From: Datura wrightii
Taxonomy: Eukaryota > Streptophyta > Magnoliopsida > Solanales > Solanaceae
Direction: 5' to 3'
DNA length: 64,000 bases
NCBI GenBank assembly: GCA_035772735.1
Contig: JASDFA010000002.1
Location: 39,948,501 to 40,012,500, forward strand
The notes below the pieces were generated by a model. It was given only the letters and a program-made list of their open reading frames with translations, was not told where the DNA came from and did not search any database. A program made the translations under genes and the position numbers. Below are positions 23,539 through 34,691 of this stretch, one piece after another; position 1 is the stretch's first letter, and every line of letters starts with the position of its first letter.

Positions 23539-23548
23539 GGGGAGATAT
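23539..23548 (+). other. Polypurine tract of element B
   Basis: ggggagatat immediately before the TGTAATACC start of the 3' LTR. Confidence 0.8.
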
Positions 23549-25727
23549 TGTAATACCCCGAGAACCAAAGGATTTGACTCGGGAGTCAAACGGGGAAAAA
23601 CTGGGAACTGGTTCTTCAGTTGCAAGATAAGTCGTCAGGTGACTCGTGGGGACGGCTAGAGGAATTGAAATGCAGGAGTCCCCACGGACGTGTGAAAGAC
23701 TCGTGATCAGTCACCACGAGTCGTCAAGACAATTGTGGGATGAGGGTGAAGAATAAGTGGAGGAAGTCGACCAGTGGACTTAACGGAAGGAGACTATGAC
23801 TCGTCATGTCAGGCAATGAGTCGTGGTATGAGTCGTTGGGTGAAATGTATATAATTGGCAAAACAAAGGCATTGCACTTGACGAGTGGTGGAAATCACTC
23901 GTGGCCACCCGTAATTAGTCGTTGTGTTGTCCGTTAGCTCCCCCAGTGACTAGTAAAGACAGCGTACCTGACGGGCAAGGTGACGTATCGTTTGGACATG
24001 TAACGAGTCATCAGGTCACCTATTAGGGTCACCTGACAGTTATTTTCTGCGAAATAGTATGGGCCTTTTCGTAATTTCTTAAGATCCTAAGGCCTAAACT
24101 ACGATGTTTTGTGTTATGAATAGGGAAATTTAAAGGGGTGAAGTTCAGTTTTCTCTTCATTCATGCATGCAAAAATAGTGAGAGATGATCAAAGGAGATT
24201 ATAGGATCTTCTCTTCAATTCTTCCAATCTGATTCTTGGATAATCAAGGGAAGTTAAGAATCAGATCTTCCCAAGTATGTAAGGATATCAATAGGTGATT
24301 TCTTCCACACCCATGCCCCTCCTATATGGTTTTTACTAGAATTTCAACAAAAACTCAGGGGTTTTGAATTTTATTTACTTAAACTCTAGTGATTTGTTTA
24401 TGGGTTTTGTGATTTTAAAATCTTATCATAATCTATTGGTTTTAATCAGTTTTATCTTTTAAAATTATTTATGATTTTATCAATTGCGGTTCTATGTAAT
24501 TAAGCCTAATTATGCATGTCCCATGATGAATTGATTTATGATCTACTTACCTATTGATGATAATTATAAGCCCAACATAAATTATTATATAAATTATTAA
24601 ATTATTATGTTACTCATTATGATTTTATGAAATTCAAGCTCCATGCATGATCTACAAGTATGCATGAACCTTATAAATTATGAATGATGTTTTTAGCCAA
24701 CTCACGGGCCTTATGTCATGGCTAGTTCACGTATGTTCAACATGTTTATGATTATCATGATTTAACTATCCCATGAATTCATGTATGTTATACTATGAGC
24801 ACTATATATGTTTTGGGAGTAGTATCGAACACCAAGTAGGTTCGAGGCCTAGGTTCTGCCCCGGATCTCATAAACTACGTGTCACCCTAGGTATGTTGGG
24901 ACCTCCTATGGGATTTTCCCTGGCCCAAATGGCCTTTTCATGGTGACGTCACACTTTCATGATTCTACCCTTGGCAAGGTACGAACACCCTCCCGACTAA
25001 TGTTACAAGTCAGGCTTCATGTGTGCTCATATGGGGTATGTCGGTTAAGAGAATTTTCCACTATTCCTAATGATTTATGCATGTTTATGATTATGTATAT
25101 TGTATCAAGTAATGTTTAACAAAACTTTCCTCTTATGATTATGATCATGATTGCCTTATGAATGTTTTGAAAACCTTGAGCCTTATGTCATAATATGATA
25201 TTATGATAAGCATGAATTCCTACTCTTATGATCATTTATGAGTTTTTATATGTTTTATATGTCCTTTTTACTTACCTTGCATACTCAGTATAATCCACAC
25301 CCTGACCGCATACTTTCTATGTTGTATCATTTTATGATATAGGCCCCAGCTCTCAGGCTCACCCTCACCCATAGATTGTCTCAGAGTTGTTCTTAGCATA
25401 CTTGGTGAGTCCTCATGTTCTGAGGGCTTTGTATTCAGACTCTATGTTTTTCTTTTAGTTTCAGGACTGTTGGGTTAGTTGGGGAGTTGTCCCATCAACC
25501 CGTCTTTTCATGATTAGAGGCTTATCAAACTACAAGTTGTAATCAGCCATATTGTATGAGTCTAGTTCTTGTTTTCCTTCATTATGTCATGATTACGTTC
25601 TTTTTATTCTACGTCTTCTTCTTATGTTATTGGGATTAGATGTATGCTCAAGCCAGGGGTCGACTTGGGGTCCCTCGAGACTCCTTGTCCCGTGTCTATG
25701 ATCCGGGTGTTCGTTCGGGTCGTGAAA
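23549..25727 (+). repeat. 3' LTR of element B
   Basis: Starts TGTAATACCCC and ends GTCGTGAAA, like its partner. Length 2179, slightly shorter than the 5' copy. Followed by aagat, the right target duplication (25728-25732). Confidence 0.92.
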
Positions 25728-25732
25728 AAGAT

Positions 25733-26850
25733 TCTGCCCATTTTCTCTCCTACTTTCATAGAAGAACTAGTGGAGAATTTCTTATGTATTTTAATTAAGA
25801 GCTCAGGGGATCGTGATCAGAAGCTATGAGTTCAATGTGTTGCTGTTGTGTTTCAGGTGTGGTGAATTGTGTAGTGACTTTTTTGTATGTTCTTTATGGT
25901 TAGGGGAAGTAAGGTTGGCGTGTGTGTGTTGTGTTGAAATGGGAAAGAAGGGTGTGGCGATACACCATTTAATTGACGCCAATATATATATCCTTCTCAT
26001 AATGCATTTAACTACTATTTTGCAAAGTTGCATTGAGTTCGTAGACTAATAGTAGCTCCATAATATACTTAATTTGTAGATTAACCTAATAAAGGAATGG
26101 TTGATTCATGTTAGTTGCTATTGTTGAAGAAAATAAGGTATGTTAATGCTTCTTTATTTCTTTTTCAAATGAATATAGAAATGGAAATATGAGTTTTTGT
26201 AGGAAGGAGTTGCAATACTTTATTGTAAGAAATCTATATTGGTAGCTCAATAGGCCTTAAAGAACCAAGAGTTATGTTACAGCAAGTTTAGTCGCATCCT
26301 CATAAGATTTTGATCTTTTTAGAAAGTAAAATGGAAGTTGTTCTTCTATCGAGCTCCCTTTTTATTATAACCTAAAATCAAAATTTATAAAGTATGAAAG
26401 AAAATCATAGCAAGTCGATTCCTTATTTGGATACAGTTATTGATTTAAGTCTTAAATAGTAATTTCTAATGTGTATTAGTATCGATCTTAAATAAGTTAG
26501 CAAAATGAATCTTAATAATTGACATAAAGTTATTATAGAAGTTTAAACATATTGATTTCACTTATTATGTATGTGTTACATGTGCTCAGGTTCTATTTCC
26601 CTATGTGGCCTATATATAGTGTGCACTCATGCATTATTGCCTTTTGGTGGTTGATATTATACATACAATGTCCTCTTAGGTGCTATGGTGATTCAGTGTG
26701 TGCTTAGGCAAAAAGAGTGGTTATATAGTGTGTGTTGTATTATATAAAGAATGAAGAAGATGAAAACCTTAATGAATCTTACAAATTTTAGTTTACAGTT
26801 TCATATTATATCTTGCTCTCATTTATTTTTTGCTGCTTTATTAGATAAAA
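25733..26850. other. Unassigned AT-rich segment between B and D
   Basis: About 1.1 kb with no LTR ends, no primer site and no recognisable protein. An open stretch of 78 codons at 25813-26049 has no motif I know and no supporting signals. A TATA-like word CCTATATATAG occurs at 26609-26619 on the plus strand, but nothing convincing follows. Removing B joins this segment to 10524-10677, and removing D joins it to 54860. It is the best candidate for pre-insertion or low-copy sequence, though a decayed repeat is equally possible. Confidence 0.4.
26846..26850. other. Target-site duplication of complex D (left)
   Basis: taaaa, paired with taata at 54855-54859 (4 of 5), at the outer ends of the three-LTR array. 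Confidence 0.6.
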
Positions 26851-29574
26851 TATAACACCCCAAAAAATTTTTGGTGATTATTTGATATTTTATGCTAGGC
26901 GAGGGAAAGTACGGGTTGTATATTGGTCGTAGGTAACAAGGGAAATGTGTACGATCAAAAAACCAAAGAGTATGTGAAGTTCATAAGTAAGGGTCAATTC
27001 TAAACGACCATATCTCCAAATATATAATGAATTAGAAGCCCCACGACCTATCAAATTAAAGATATTTGAGTCTGGAGTTTAGAACATCAAATCTCTTGTC
27101 AATCAGAATTCGGAGTAAGAAGTTATTGATATTTACTGAACAATCGCGAGCGGGGACGCGGGCATGACGCCCTAGCGCCTCCACCGCCCTATTTACTTAA
27201 AATCTGATTTTTCACTTGTAGAAAACATTTTCAGCTAAATTTAAATCGACCAGCTTGCTAAGTATTCCATTTCTCTCTCAATTCCAGCAGCTAGGACAAA
27301 GAAAATCAAGGAGGAACATCAAACAAAGTTCAAGAAAATCACAAGATAAGCTGAGATTACCTTGCCAAGTATGTTAGGGGCTGTTTCGGAGCTCGTTTTG
27401 GCAAGGTTTTGAAGAAGTTTTTCTGCGTTTCAAAATATATTTGTACTGCCTATATATCAATATTTGAGTAGGTGTTTAAATCGGGAGAAAAGAGAAGGAT
27501 TTCTCCCCCTATAAACTTCTCAAATTGCAAAGCGAAAATCTAGAAATTGGCAGCTAAGTGAGCTGCTGATGGACTGTTTGTTAGCTGAGTTTTGCTCGTT
27601 TTCCTTAGGCTTTTTGGCTGTTTATTTTGCTGGAATTATACTCCATTTGAGGGGTAGAATCACAGTAAAACTAAGGTAAAATTTCCTCTGTTTTCTCCCT
27701 CAAAATTTAGTGAAAATTAGTTGAGAAAATGACTGAATGTTGTTGATGTTGCCATGTGCTGCTGTTGCTATTTTGACTGCCTCTGATTAGTTATGTTGGC
27801 TGCATTTTTTTTATATAGATTAAGCTTGTTGTTGGCTATAAAACACTGTATTAAGGAGGTTGAAGGCTGATCATTGAGATAGGAACTCGGCTAGAGAAAA
27901 GTTTAATAGAGAAAGGTATGTAAGGCGCCCCGTCTATCATTCTTTTAAGCACGATTCGTGTGTTGTGAATCGAATGAGACAGCAGCCTATTTAAAAGTCT
28001 TGAGGAAGTATGTTAAGCTTCATTGAAGCTTTAAAGTCCCATGTTTTATTGAGGATATATGTTAAGATTATGCCTAGCCGAAGTGAGACACCTAAAGTGT
28101 GATATTGTGTTGATTGCTGTCGTAGTTGTACATGGAGTTGGAGACCCCTCAGCGTGGGCATTGTTAGCTGGTCCTTAATGTATGTCATGTGTATATATAT
28201 GTGATGTTAAATGTTTTTAAAGGTATGGTTGCTAACTGAATTTGGTGAAAGAGCCGAGATGAGGACGTGTAAACGATTTTAAACCACGTAAAGACGTCGC
28301 AAGCTATTGAGGGTAAACGAGCTTACCGAATTAGGATTATACGGTTATGGTTTTCCTTTATCTTATGTATATGCTATGAAATATGTCAGTCCATGCGGAG
28401 ATTTCATAATCCCTTTTCGTTAAGACGAACGACAAGCTAGCAAGTTTCTGAGCTCTAATGTCCCTTGGAGACAATCTATAAATTTTGTTGAAACTCTTAG
28501 GTTATCCGTATTTCCTTATGATTTATACAAGTTTTTAATACATGCATTTAAGTCATATTTTCTAGCTTTACATGTTATATGTACTCAGTTCCAGTTATGC
28601 ATTACGAAGGAGGCCTATGCAGGCCACATGTTTAGTATTTGTCATTTCTATGTTGTATGTATTGAGCTGGTCCAATATAAGCAATATCGGCTCCATTTAT
28701 GATTTTGTCTAAGCTTTATTGATTTTACCCCGGTGTGGTACACCATCTGGATGGAGTTTACCCCGTTATGGTACACTGGCTGGAGGCATTTTTATTTTTA
28801 CCCCGGTATGGTACACCGGCTGGAGGCATTTTTACTTTTACCCCGGTGTGGTACACTGGCTGGACGTTTTGTATATAGATTTTATGGTCGGCTGTCTGCT
28901 GGCATGTCAGTTATAGTCTTTGTTGTGCATTAGATGGTTGCATTTACACTTCAATAATAAGTTATTGTCAGGTTTCTGTTTTCAAAATTTTGGGTTGTTA
29001 CTACTCCTTATTTCTGGCGTAGTGATCATTTTTATCTTACATGTTTACAGTTTTCAGCCTTACATACCAGTACATTTTATTCGTACTGACGTCCCTTCAT
29101 CTTGGGACCCTTCCTGCAATCGTGCTGCAGGTACAGGCCGAGTCTCAGATCATCGAACTTAGTAAGAGCTAGACTTCAGCAGAATAGTGGTATGCTCCTC
29201 TCTTCCAGGAGCCATGTCCTAGTTTGGACTATTTTCAGTTTTGTGTACAACATGGGTAGGGCGGGGCCCTGTCCCGTGCATTTCAGTTTGTTTACTCTAT
29301 ATAGGCTGATGTGGACTAGTTTGTATAGTAGTGTGGGTTGTGTAGTCATATCAGTTTTTCAATGCCTTGCTTAGCTCTATTGTAGCCTTGTCGGCTTTCC
29401 AGGTTGCATATTTATAATTTTCAAGGAATTATTGGCCCAGTATTTATCTTGGTTGGTTGTGACAGGAGGCTTGGTTAGCCTTATTGTTACATTTATAGAT
29501 GTTATATAGCCGGCTTCTCGATCGATCATGAATCGAGTGCCAGTTGCACCCTACCCTAGTTCTGGGGCGTGAAA
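26851..29574 (+). repeat. LTR1 of complex D
   Basis: Starts TATAACACCCC (TG changed to TA) and ends GGGCGTGAAA, 2724 bases. It differs from LTR2 by about 7% over the first 165 bases. Confidence 0.92.
28725..28868 (+). repeat. Minisatellite inside LTR1 of D (4 units)
   Basis: Four imperfect units of about 33-40 bases share the core ACCCCGGT(G/A)TGGTACAC followed by (C/T)GGCTGGA. The spacer is T-rich or GGCATTTTTA. Confidence 0.9.
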
Positions 29575-29578
29575 GACT

Positions 29579-29592
29579 TGGTATGACAGAGA
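29579..29592 (+). other. Primer-binding site (initiator Met tRNA), first D unit
   Basis: TGGTATGACAGAGAAG is a mutated form of the TGGTATCAGAGCGAAG found in the second unit at 47077. Confidence 0.85.
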
Positions 29593-29781
29593 AGTCGTGT
29601 CCTAGGTAGTCCACAAAGCCGTGTCTAGCAGAGACTTTCTTTTGGGTATGTTGTGCACCATACTTATAATCAAGAGGCTACAGGACATTTAGGAATTGTT
29701 TCATTTCTTTTACTAATAGTTCGTGCTATAGGTCGAGCTCATAAGTACTGTGATATCTAAATCGAGTTATTGTTTCAGAGT

Positions 29782-31160
29782 ATGCCTGTGACAAGGAAGA
29801 TGACTAAAAGGTTGATTGGCACAACTGTTGGGGAGGGTACTAGTCTCCCTCCAATGGATCAAAGAGACAGGTCAGAGGCTCATAGTGAATCTCTTGCCCC
29901 AAGTATTATTATAGTTCCTCCCCCACCGACCAGAGCAATGGCAGATAGACCTCCATCTCCTCTCGCACCAGCAGTACTTGATGGTAGTAGAGTGGCAGAC
30001 CCAACCACGCGTGTGGTACCTCAAATTGTTTTGAAAGGACACGGTCTTGAGGGATCTATTCAGTTGATGGCTCATATAGCCGCAGGTCAAGAGTGATGTT
30101 TTGAGGCGATGGAGAGACATAGAGGCTAGACAACTGAGAGTTCTAGGGCCCTCGAGTTCTTGAGTTTGAGCCCTCCTATATTCACCGGTTCAAACCCGAG
30201 CGAGGATTCTCAAGACTTTATCGATCAGACTTATAGGGTGTTAAAGGTGATGCAAGCTACAACGACTGAGGAAGCAGAGTTGGCAACCTTCAGACTAGGT
30301 GATATGGACATATTGTTGTATGAGGCTTGGGCTCGATCCAGAGGAGCCGATGCACCACCAGCTAAGTGGGAAGAGTTCTCCGAGGCCTTTATGCACCACT
30401 ATCTACCCCGAGAGCTTCAACAGGGTTGAGATGAGCAATTTTTGCACCTAGAGCAAGGAAGTATGAGTGTGCGTAAGTATTGTCTTCGGTTTAATTATCT
30501 TTCCAGGTGTGCTCCTCACATGGTTCAGACAATGGAGGATAGACTTCATCAGTTCGTGTTAGGGTTGGGGCTTCATATAGCTTGAGATTGCTTGGGCATA
30601 TCTACTCAGGATCACATGGACATTTAACGAATTCAAGATTTCACCAGAGGGTGGAGGATTTGGTTCATCACTTATAGGATACTCGGAGACAGCAAGAGCA
30701 ACGAAAGAGAGCTTGGACTGTGGGTCCTTATAGAGGGCCGCAGGGTGACCCAGGGGCTCAGTAATCCAGGCAGTTAGTTAGGACAATAGGGAGTGCCTTA
30801 CCTCAGTTTCAAGGACAGAGAAGGGACTAAGGCCTAGCTCCATCTAGCTCTCGACAAAAGGAGTGGGCGGGGTATAGGCGACCACCATTGCCACCTTGTC
30901 CCTAGTGTGGGAAATCTAATTCAGGTTAGTGTCTTCAGAGGCAGAATGTATGTTATCGTTGTGGGAAGCCAAGGCACTTTATGAGGGATTGTTTAGATAG
31001 GGTCGAGGCGGATCAGGCGCGATTAAAAGTTGCTTCGTCATCGTCAATTCAACCTCTCAGACCTGATCCTCACTAGCAATAGGTTGTGGAAGAGGCATAG
31101 CGAGAGAGGCTTTTAGTTCTTGGGCAACCATGAATCGATTTTATGCTTTGGGCGGTCGAT
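29782..31160 (+). pseudogene. gag: Gag, first D unit
   Basis: ATG at 29782 gives MPVTRKMTKRLIGTTVGEGT, followed by a proline-rich N-terminal part. The capsid region (30160-30429) includes SPPIFTGSNPSEDSQDF and LYEAWARSRGADAPPA. Stops include TAG at 30127 and TGA at 30427. The nucleocapsid lies near 30898-30992: a first knuckle ruined by TAG codons and a lost His, and an intact second one, CYRCGKPRHFMRDC (CX2CX4HX4C). Shared stops with the second unit at 30127 and 31074 are noteworthy. The product would form particles and bind genomic RNA. Confidence 0.87.
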
Positions 31161-31198
31161 AGGACAAGGAGGCCTCACCTTATGTTGTTACAACTAAT

Positions 31199-31803
31199 TG
31201 ATTATTTATGCTCGTGCAGTATATGTCTTACTTGATCCTGGTTCTACACTCTCTTATGTCACACCAATCGTTGCGAGTCAGTTTGAGATAGTCCCTAAGT
31301 TATTATCTATACCATTTGTTGTTTCTACGTGAATTGGCGAATCTGTGTTAGCTAGATGAGTACACCGAAACTGCATAGTATTGGTATGTGATAGATCAAC
31401 CTTAGCTGATCTACTTGAGCTTGAGATGATTGATTTTGATTTCGTTTTGGGTATGGATTGGTTGGCGGCATGTTATGCTAACGTTCATTGTAGAACTAAG
31501 GTTGTTAGATTCAATTTTCCCGGCGAGCCAGTCCAGGAATGGCAAGGTGATGCCGCTATGCCTAAAGGAAAGTTTATTTCATACCTTAAGGCTCATAAGT
31601 TGATATCCAAAGGTTTTATTTCTCACTTAGTTCGGGTAAGAAACATGGAATGTGAGCCTACGACTCTCCAGTCAATTCCTATTGTAAATGAGTTCCCTGA
31701 GGTCTTTCTAGAGGATTTGCCAGGAATTCCTCTTGAAAGGGAGATAGATTTTGCTATTGATCTACTTCCACGTACTCAGACTATATCGATCCCTCCTTAT
31801 TGA
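31199..31803 (+). pseudogene. pol: Protease and RT entry region, first D unit
   Basis: The protease begins near 31210 with YVLLDPGSTLSYVTP-like sequence (catalytic Asp present in broken context), and TGA codons lie near 31331 and 31357. From 31381 an open stretch of 140 codons runs through VLGMDWLAACYA to the RT entry motif LPRTQTISIPPY. It ends at TGA 31801, where the family reads Arg. The downstream RT continues the same line of homology. Confidence 0.88.
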
Positions 31804-32510
31804 ATTGCTCCAGCAGAGCTAAGGGAATTAAATGAGTAGTTGAGAGATTTGCTCGAGAAGGGATTCATTCGACCTAGTATATCGCCTTGGGATGCACCAG
31901 TGCTCTTTGTGCAAAGAAAGACGAGTCGTTAAGAATGTGTATTGACTATAGGAAGCTAAAAAAGGTTAATACTAAGAATAAGTGCCCACTTCCAAAGATT
32001 GATGACTTATTTGATAAGTTACAGGGTGCTAGATGCTTCTCAAAGATTGATTTGAGATTCAGGTACCATCAGTTACACGTTAGGGACGTTGATATCCCCA
32101 AGACTGCCTTCAATACTAGATATGGCCATTATGAGTTCTTAGTGATGTCATTTGGTCTTACTAATGCCCCAACAACTTTTATGGACCTGATGAATTGGGT
32201 GTTTAGGCCTTTTCTTGATGTATTTTTGATTGTATTCATTGATGATACTTTGATTTACTCGCGACCCGAGGCCAAACATGCAGGTCATTTGAGAGCAGTA
32301 TTACAGACTCTACAGGAGCACAAGTTATATGCTAAATTTTCTAAATGCGAGTTTTGGCTAACATCTGTGGCTTTCCTTGGTCATGTAATTACAACTGAAG
32401 GTATAAGAGTGGATATTCTGAAGATAGAGGCAGTAAAGACTTGGCCCAGACCCTTGAATCCTACAGAGGTTTGAAGCTTTCTGGGGTTAGCAGGTTATTA
32501 TTACCGATTT
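31804..32510 (+). pseudogene. pol: Reverse transcriptase, first D unit
   Basis: TAG at 31837 (shared with the second unit) interrupts the N-terminal RT. From 31887 to 32471 one frame carries CIDYRKLKKVNTKNK, IDDLFDKLQGARCFSKIDL, and the catalytic box VFIDDTLIYSR with both aspartates kept (about 32236-32268). It continues with the palm-thumb block FSKCEFWLTSVAFLGH. TGA at 32472 replaces Arg in EVRSFLGLAGYY. This is the better preserved RT of the two D copies. Confidence 0.92.
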
Positions 32511-33404
32511 GTGGAAGGTTTCTCTACTATCGCTGCACCATTGACAAAGTTGACTCATAAAGCAGCTAAGTTTCAAGTGACAGAGGCATGTGAGCAAAGT
32601 TTTCAGGAATTGAGGGATAGGCTGACTTCAGCACCTGTCCTGACTCTTCTAGAGGGTGTCAAGGGTTATGTGGTCTATTGTGATGCTTCGAGAGTTGGTC
32701 TAGGTTTTGTTATGATGCAACATGACAAGGTCATTTCTTATGCCTCTAGACAGTTGAGGAAGCACGAGCAAAATTATCCTACCCATGATCTTGAGTTGGC
32801 CGCAGTGGTATTTGCATTGAAGATTTGGCGCCATTACTTATATGGAGTACATGTTGATATCTTCATAGATCATAAGAGCCTCCAGTATTTGTTTCAGCAA
32901 AAGGAGTTGAATTTACACTAGAGAAGGTGGTTAGAATTGCTGAAAGATTATGACGTTAGCATTTTGTATCATCCGAGTAAGGCAAATGTTGTAGCTGATG
33001 CACTAAGTTGCAAGTCTATAGGTAGCTTGAGTCATATTCAGGTTAACAGGATTGAAATGATGAAGGCTCTACGACAGGTTGCTGACTTACAGATTCGGTT
33101 ACTGGATTCCAAAGATGGGGGTGTTATTGTCAAAAACACATTAGAATCGTCCTTGGTAGCGGAAGTTAAGCAACGACCATATGATGATGCAGTGTTAGTC
33201 TTACTGAGAGACAGTATACCACAACATAAGCAGAGCCTATTTGATTGTGGACCCGATGGAGTTCTTAGATACAAGGGCCATCTATGTGTACCTAATGTGG
33301 GTGAACTACGGGAACAAATTATGAGTGAAGCTCATTATTCTCGATATTCAGTACACCCAGGTGACACAAAGATGTATCATGACCTGAGGCAGCTATATTG
33401 GTGA
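32511..33404 (+). pseudogene. pol: RNase H and tether to integrase, first D unit
   Basis: Open from 32511 to 32918 with VVYCDASRVGLGFVMMQ, the Glu-containing ELAAVVFALK segment and IDHKSLQYLFQQK. A TAG at 32919-32921 stands where the second unit has CAG (50414-50416). The frame continues from 32937 with LYHPSKANVVADAL and ends in the integrase His motif SEAHYSRYSVHPGDTKMYHD at about 33328-33386, then TGA at 33402. Confidence 0.9.
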
Positions 33405-34126
33405 ATCGCATGAGAAAGGACATCACCAGTCTTGTGACTCAGTGTCCCAATTGCCAACAGGTAAAGGTTAAGCACCAGAGGCCTGGAGGTTTGGTGCAAG
33501 ATATAGAAATTCTAGCCTGGAAGTGGGAGGTGATTAATATGGATTTTATTACAGGATTTCCTAGAATGAGTAGGAAGCATGGTTCTATCTTAGTAATAGT
33601 TGATAGATTAACTAAATCAGCTCACTTCATGCCAGTTAAGACCACATATGCTGCAGAGGATTATGCTAGGCTTTATATACAAGAGATAGTTCGCCTACAT
33701 GGCGTCCCCTTGTCCATTATTTCTGACAGAGGTGCTCAGTTCACAACAAACTTCTAGAAGTCTTTCCAGAAAGGCCTGGGCACTCAGGTAAGCCTCAGTA
33801 CCACATTTCATCCTCAGACAGGCGGACAGGCTTAACACACCATTCAAACGTTTAAAGACATGTTGCATGCGTGTGTTTTAGATTTTTGCGGAAGCTGGGA
33901 TGATCATGTTTCCTTGATTGAGTTCGCCAATAATAATAGCTACCAGGAAAGTATTCAGATGGCTCCATATGAAGCTTTATATAGGCAAAAATACAGGTCA
34001 CTAGTGGGCTGGTTTGAACTCAGTGAGGCAGAGTTATTGGGGCCAGACTTAGTGCAGCAAGCTATTGACAAGGTGAAACTTATTAGAGATCGACTTCAGA
34101 CAGCCCAGAGTAGGCAGAAGTCTTAG
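33405..34126 (+). pseudogene. pol: Integrase zinc domain and core, first D unit
   Basis: CPNC of the zinc-binding domain is intact near 33445. The core holds MDFITGFPR (first Asp) and IISDRGAQF (second Asp). TAG at 33755 replaces Trp in the FW motif and is shared with the second unit. The catalytic Glu codon of the GQAE motif is TAA here (33833-33835) but GAA in the second unit (51329-51331). The following helix region is open from 33860 to 34123. Confidence 0.9.
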
Positions 34127-34587
34127 GCAGATGTACATCATCGAGTGCTGGAGTTTGTTGTTAATGATTGGGACTTCCTGAATGTGTCACCTATGAAAGG
34201 CATTATGCGATTTCGCCAAAAAGGCAAGCTGATTCCTAGATATATTGGGCCCTACAGAGTTATTCGTAGGATAGGAAAAGTGGCCTATGAGTTGGAGCTG
34301 CCACCAGAGTTAGTGGCAGTCCACCTAGTATTTCATGTATTGATGTTGCAGAAGTGTATACGAGACCCAACTTGTGTTATGCCTATCGATGATGTCTGAT
34401 TTCTGAGGAGATGACCTACACCGAGATTTCAGTTGCTATTCTTGACCGGCAAGTCAAGAAACTTCGAACCAATTAAGTCGCCTCGGTTAAAGTATTATGG
34501 AGAAGTAATAATATCGAGGAATTGACTTGGGAGGCTGAGGAGGAAATGAAGAATAAATATCCTCACCTATTTACGATGTCGACGTGA
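34127..34587 (+). pseudogene. pol: Integrase C-terminus and chromodomain, first D unit
   Basis: Open 34145-34399 with SPMKGIMRFRQKGKL, GPYRVIRRIGKVAYELELP and the FHV...LQKCIRDP block. After a frame change near 34395 the chromodomain follows (AILDRQVKKLRTN, one TAA at about 34475, then KVLWRSNNIEELTWEAEEE and KYPHLF). The natural pol stop is TGA at about 34585. Confidence 0.9.
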
Positions 34588-34675
34588 TGTAAGGTATGTG
34601 TTTGATACTTAAGTTAATGAGTATCTATTTTGATGCATATTAAGTGAAATTAATTTCCATTCGTGGATGAATGTT

Positions 34676-34691
34676 CCTAAGAGGGGGAAAA
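34676..34691 (+). other. Polypurine tract, first D unit
   Basis: taagagggggaaaa-type purine run directly before LTR2 (TATAACACC). Confidence 0.85.

Larger units (their letters stand above)
10678..25727 (+). mobile_element. Element B: Ty3/gypsy chromodomain retrotransposon, split by element C
   Basis: The order on the plus strand is LTR (10678-12942), Met-tRNA primer site, gag, first part of protease, then the inserted element C (14541-20111). It resumes with the rest of protease, RT, RNase H, integrase, chromodomain, polypurine tract and LTR (23549-25727). Without C it would be about 9.5 kb, a normal size for this group. The LTR ends, primer site and protein motifs place it in the same family as A, C and F. 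Flanking 5-mers aacat/aagat support one intact insertion. Many in-frame stops show it is dead. Confidence 0.93.

Noticed and set aside
25813..26049. Open stretch of 78 codons in the unassigned segment
   Set aside because: Cys-rich start but no motif, no supporting promoter, splice or codon-use evidence.
26609..26619. Host promoter (TATA-like word)
   Set aside because: AT-rich surroundings make such words common, and no gene follows before the D LTR at 26851.
28719..28933. CRISPR-like or protein-coding repeat
   Set aside because: Adjacent imperfect units without unique spacers, inside an LTR; the open frames through it are by-products of the minisatellite.
31199..34587. Endogenous pararetrovirus origin for the RT-RNase H segments
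   Set aside because: Integrase, chromodomain, LTRs and primer sites identify LTR retrotransposons; no movement or coat protein genes seen.
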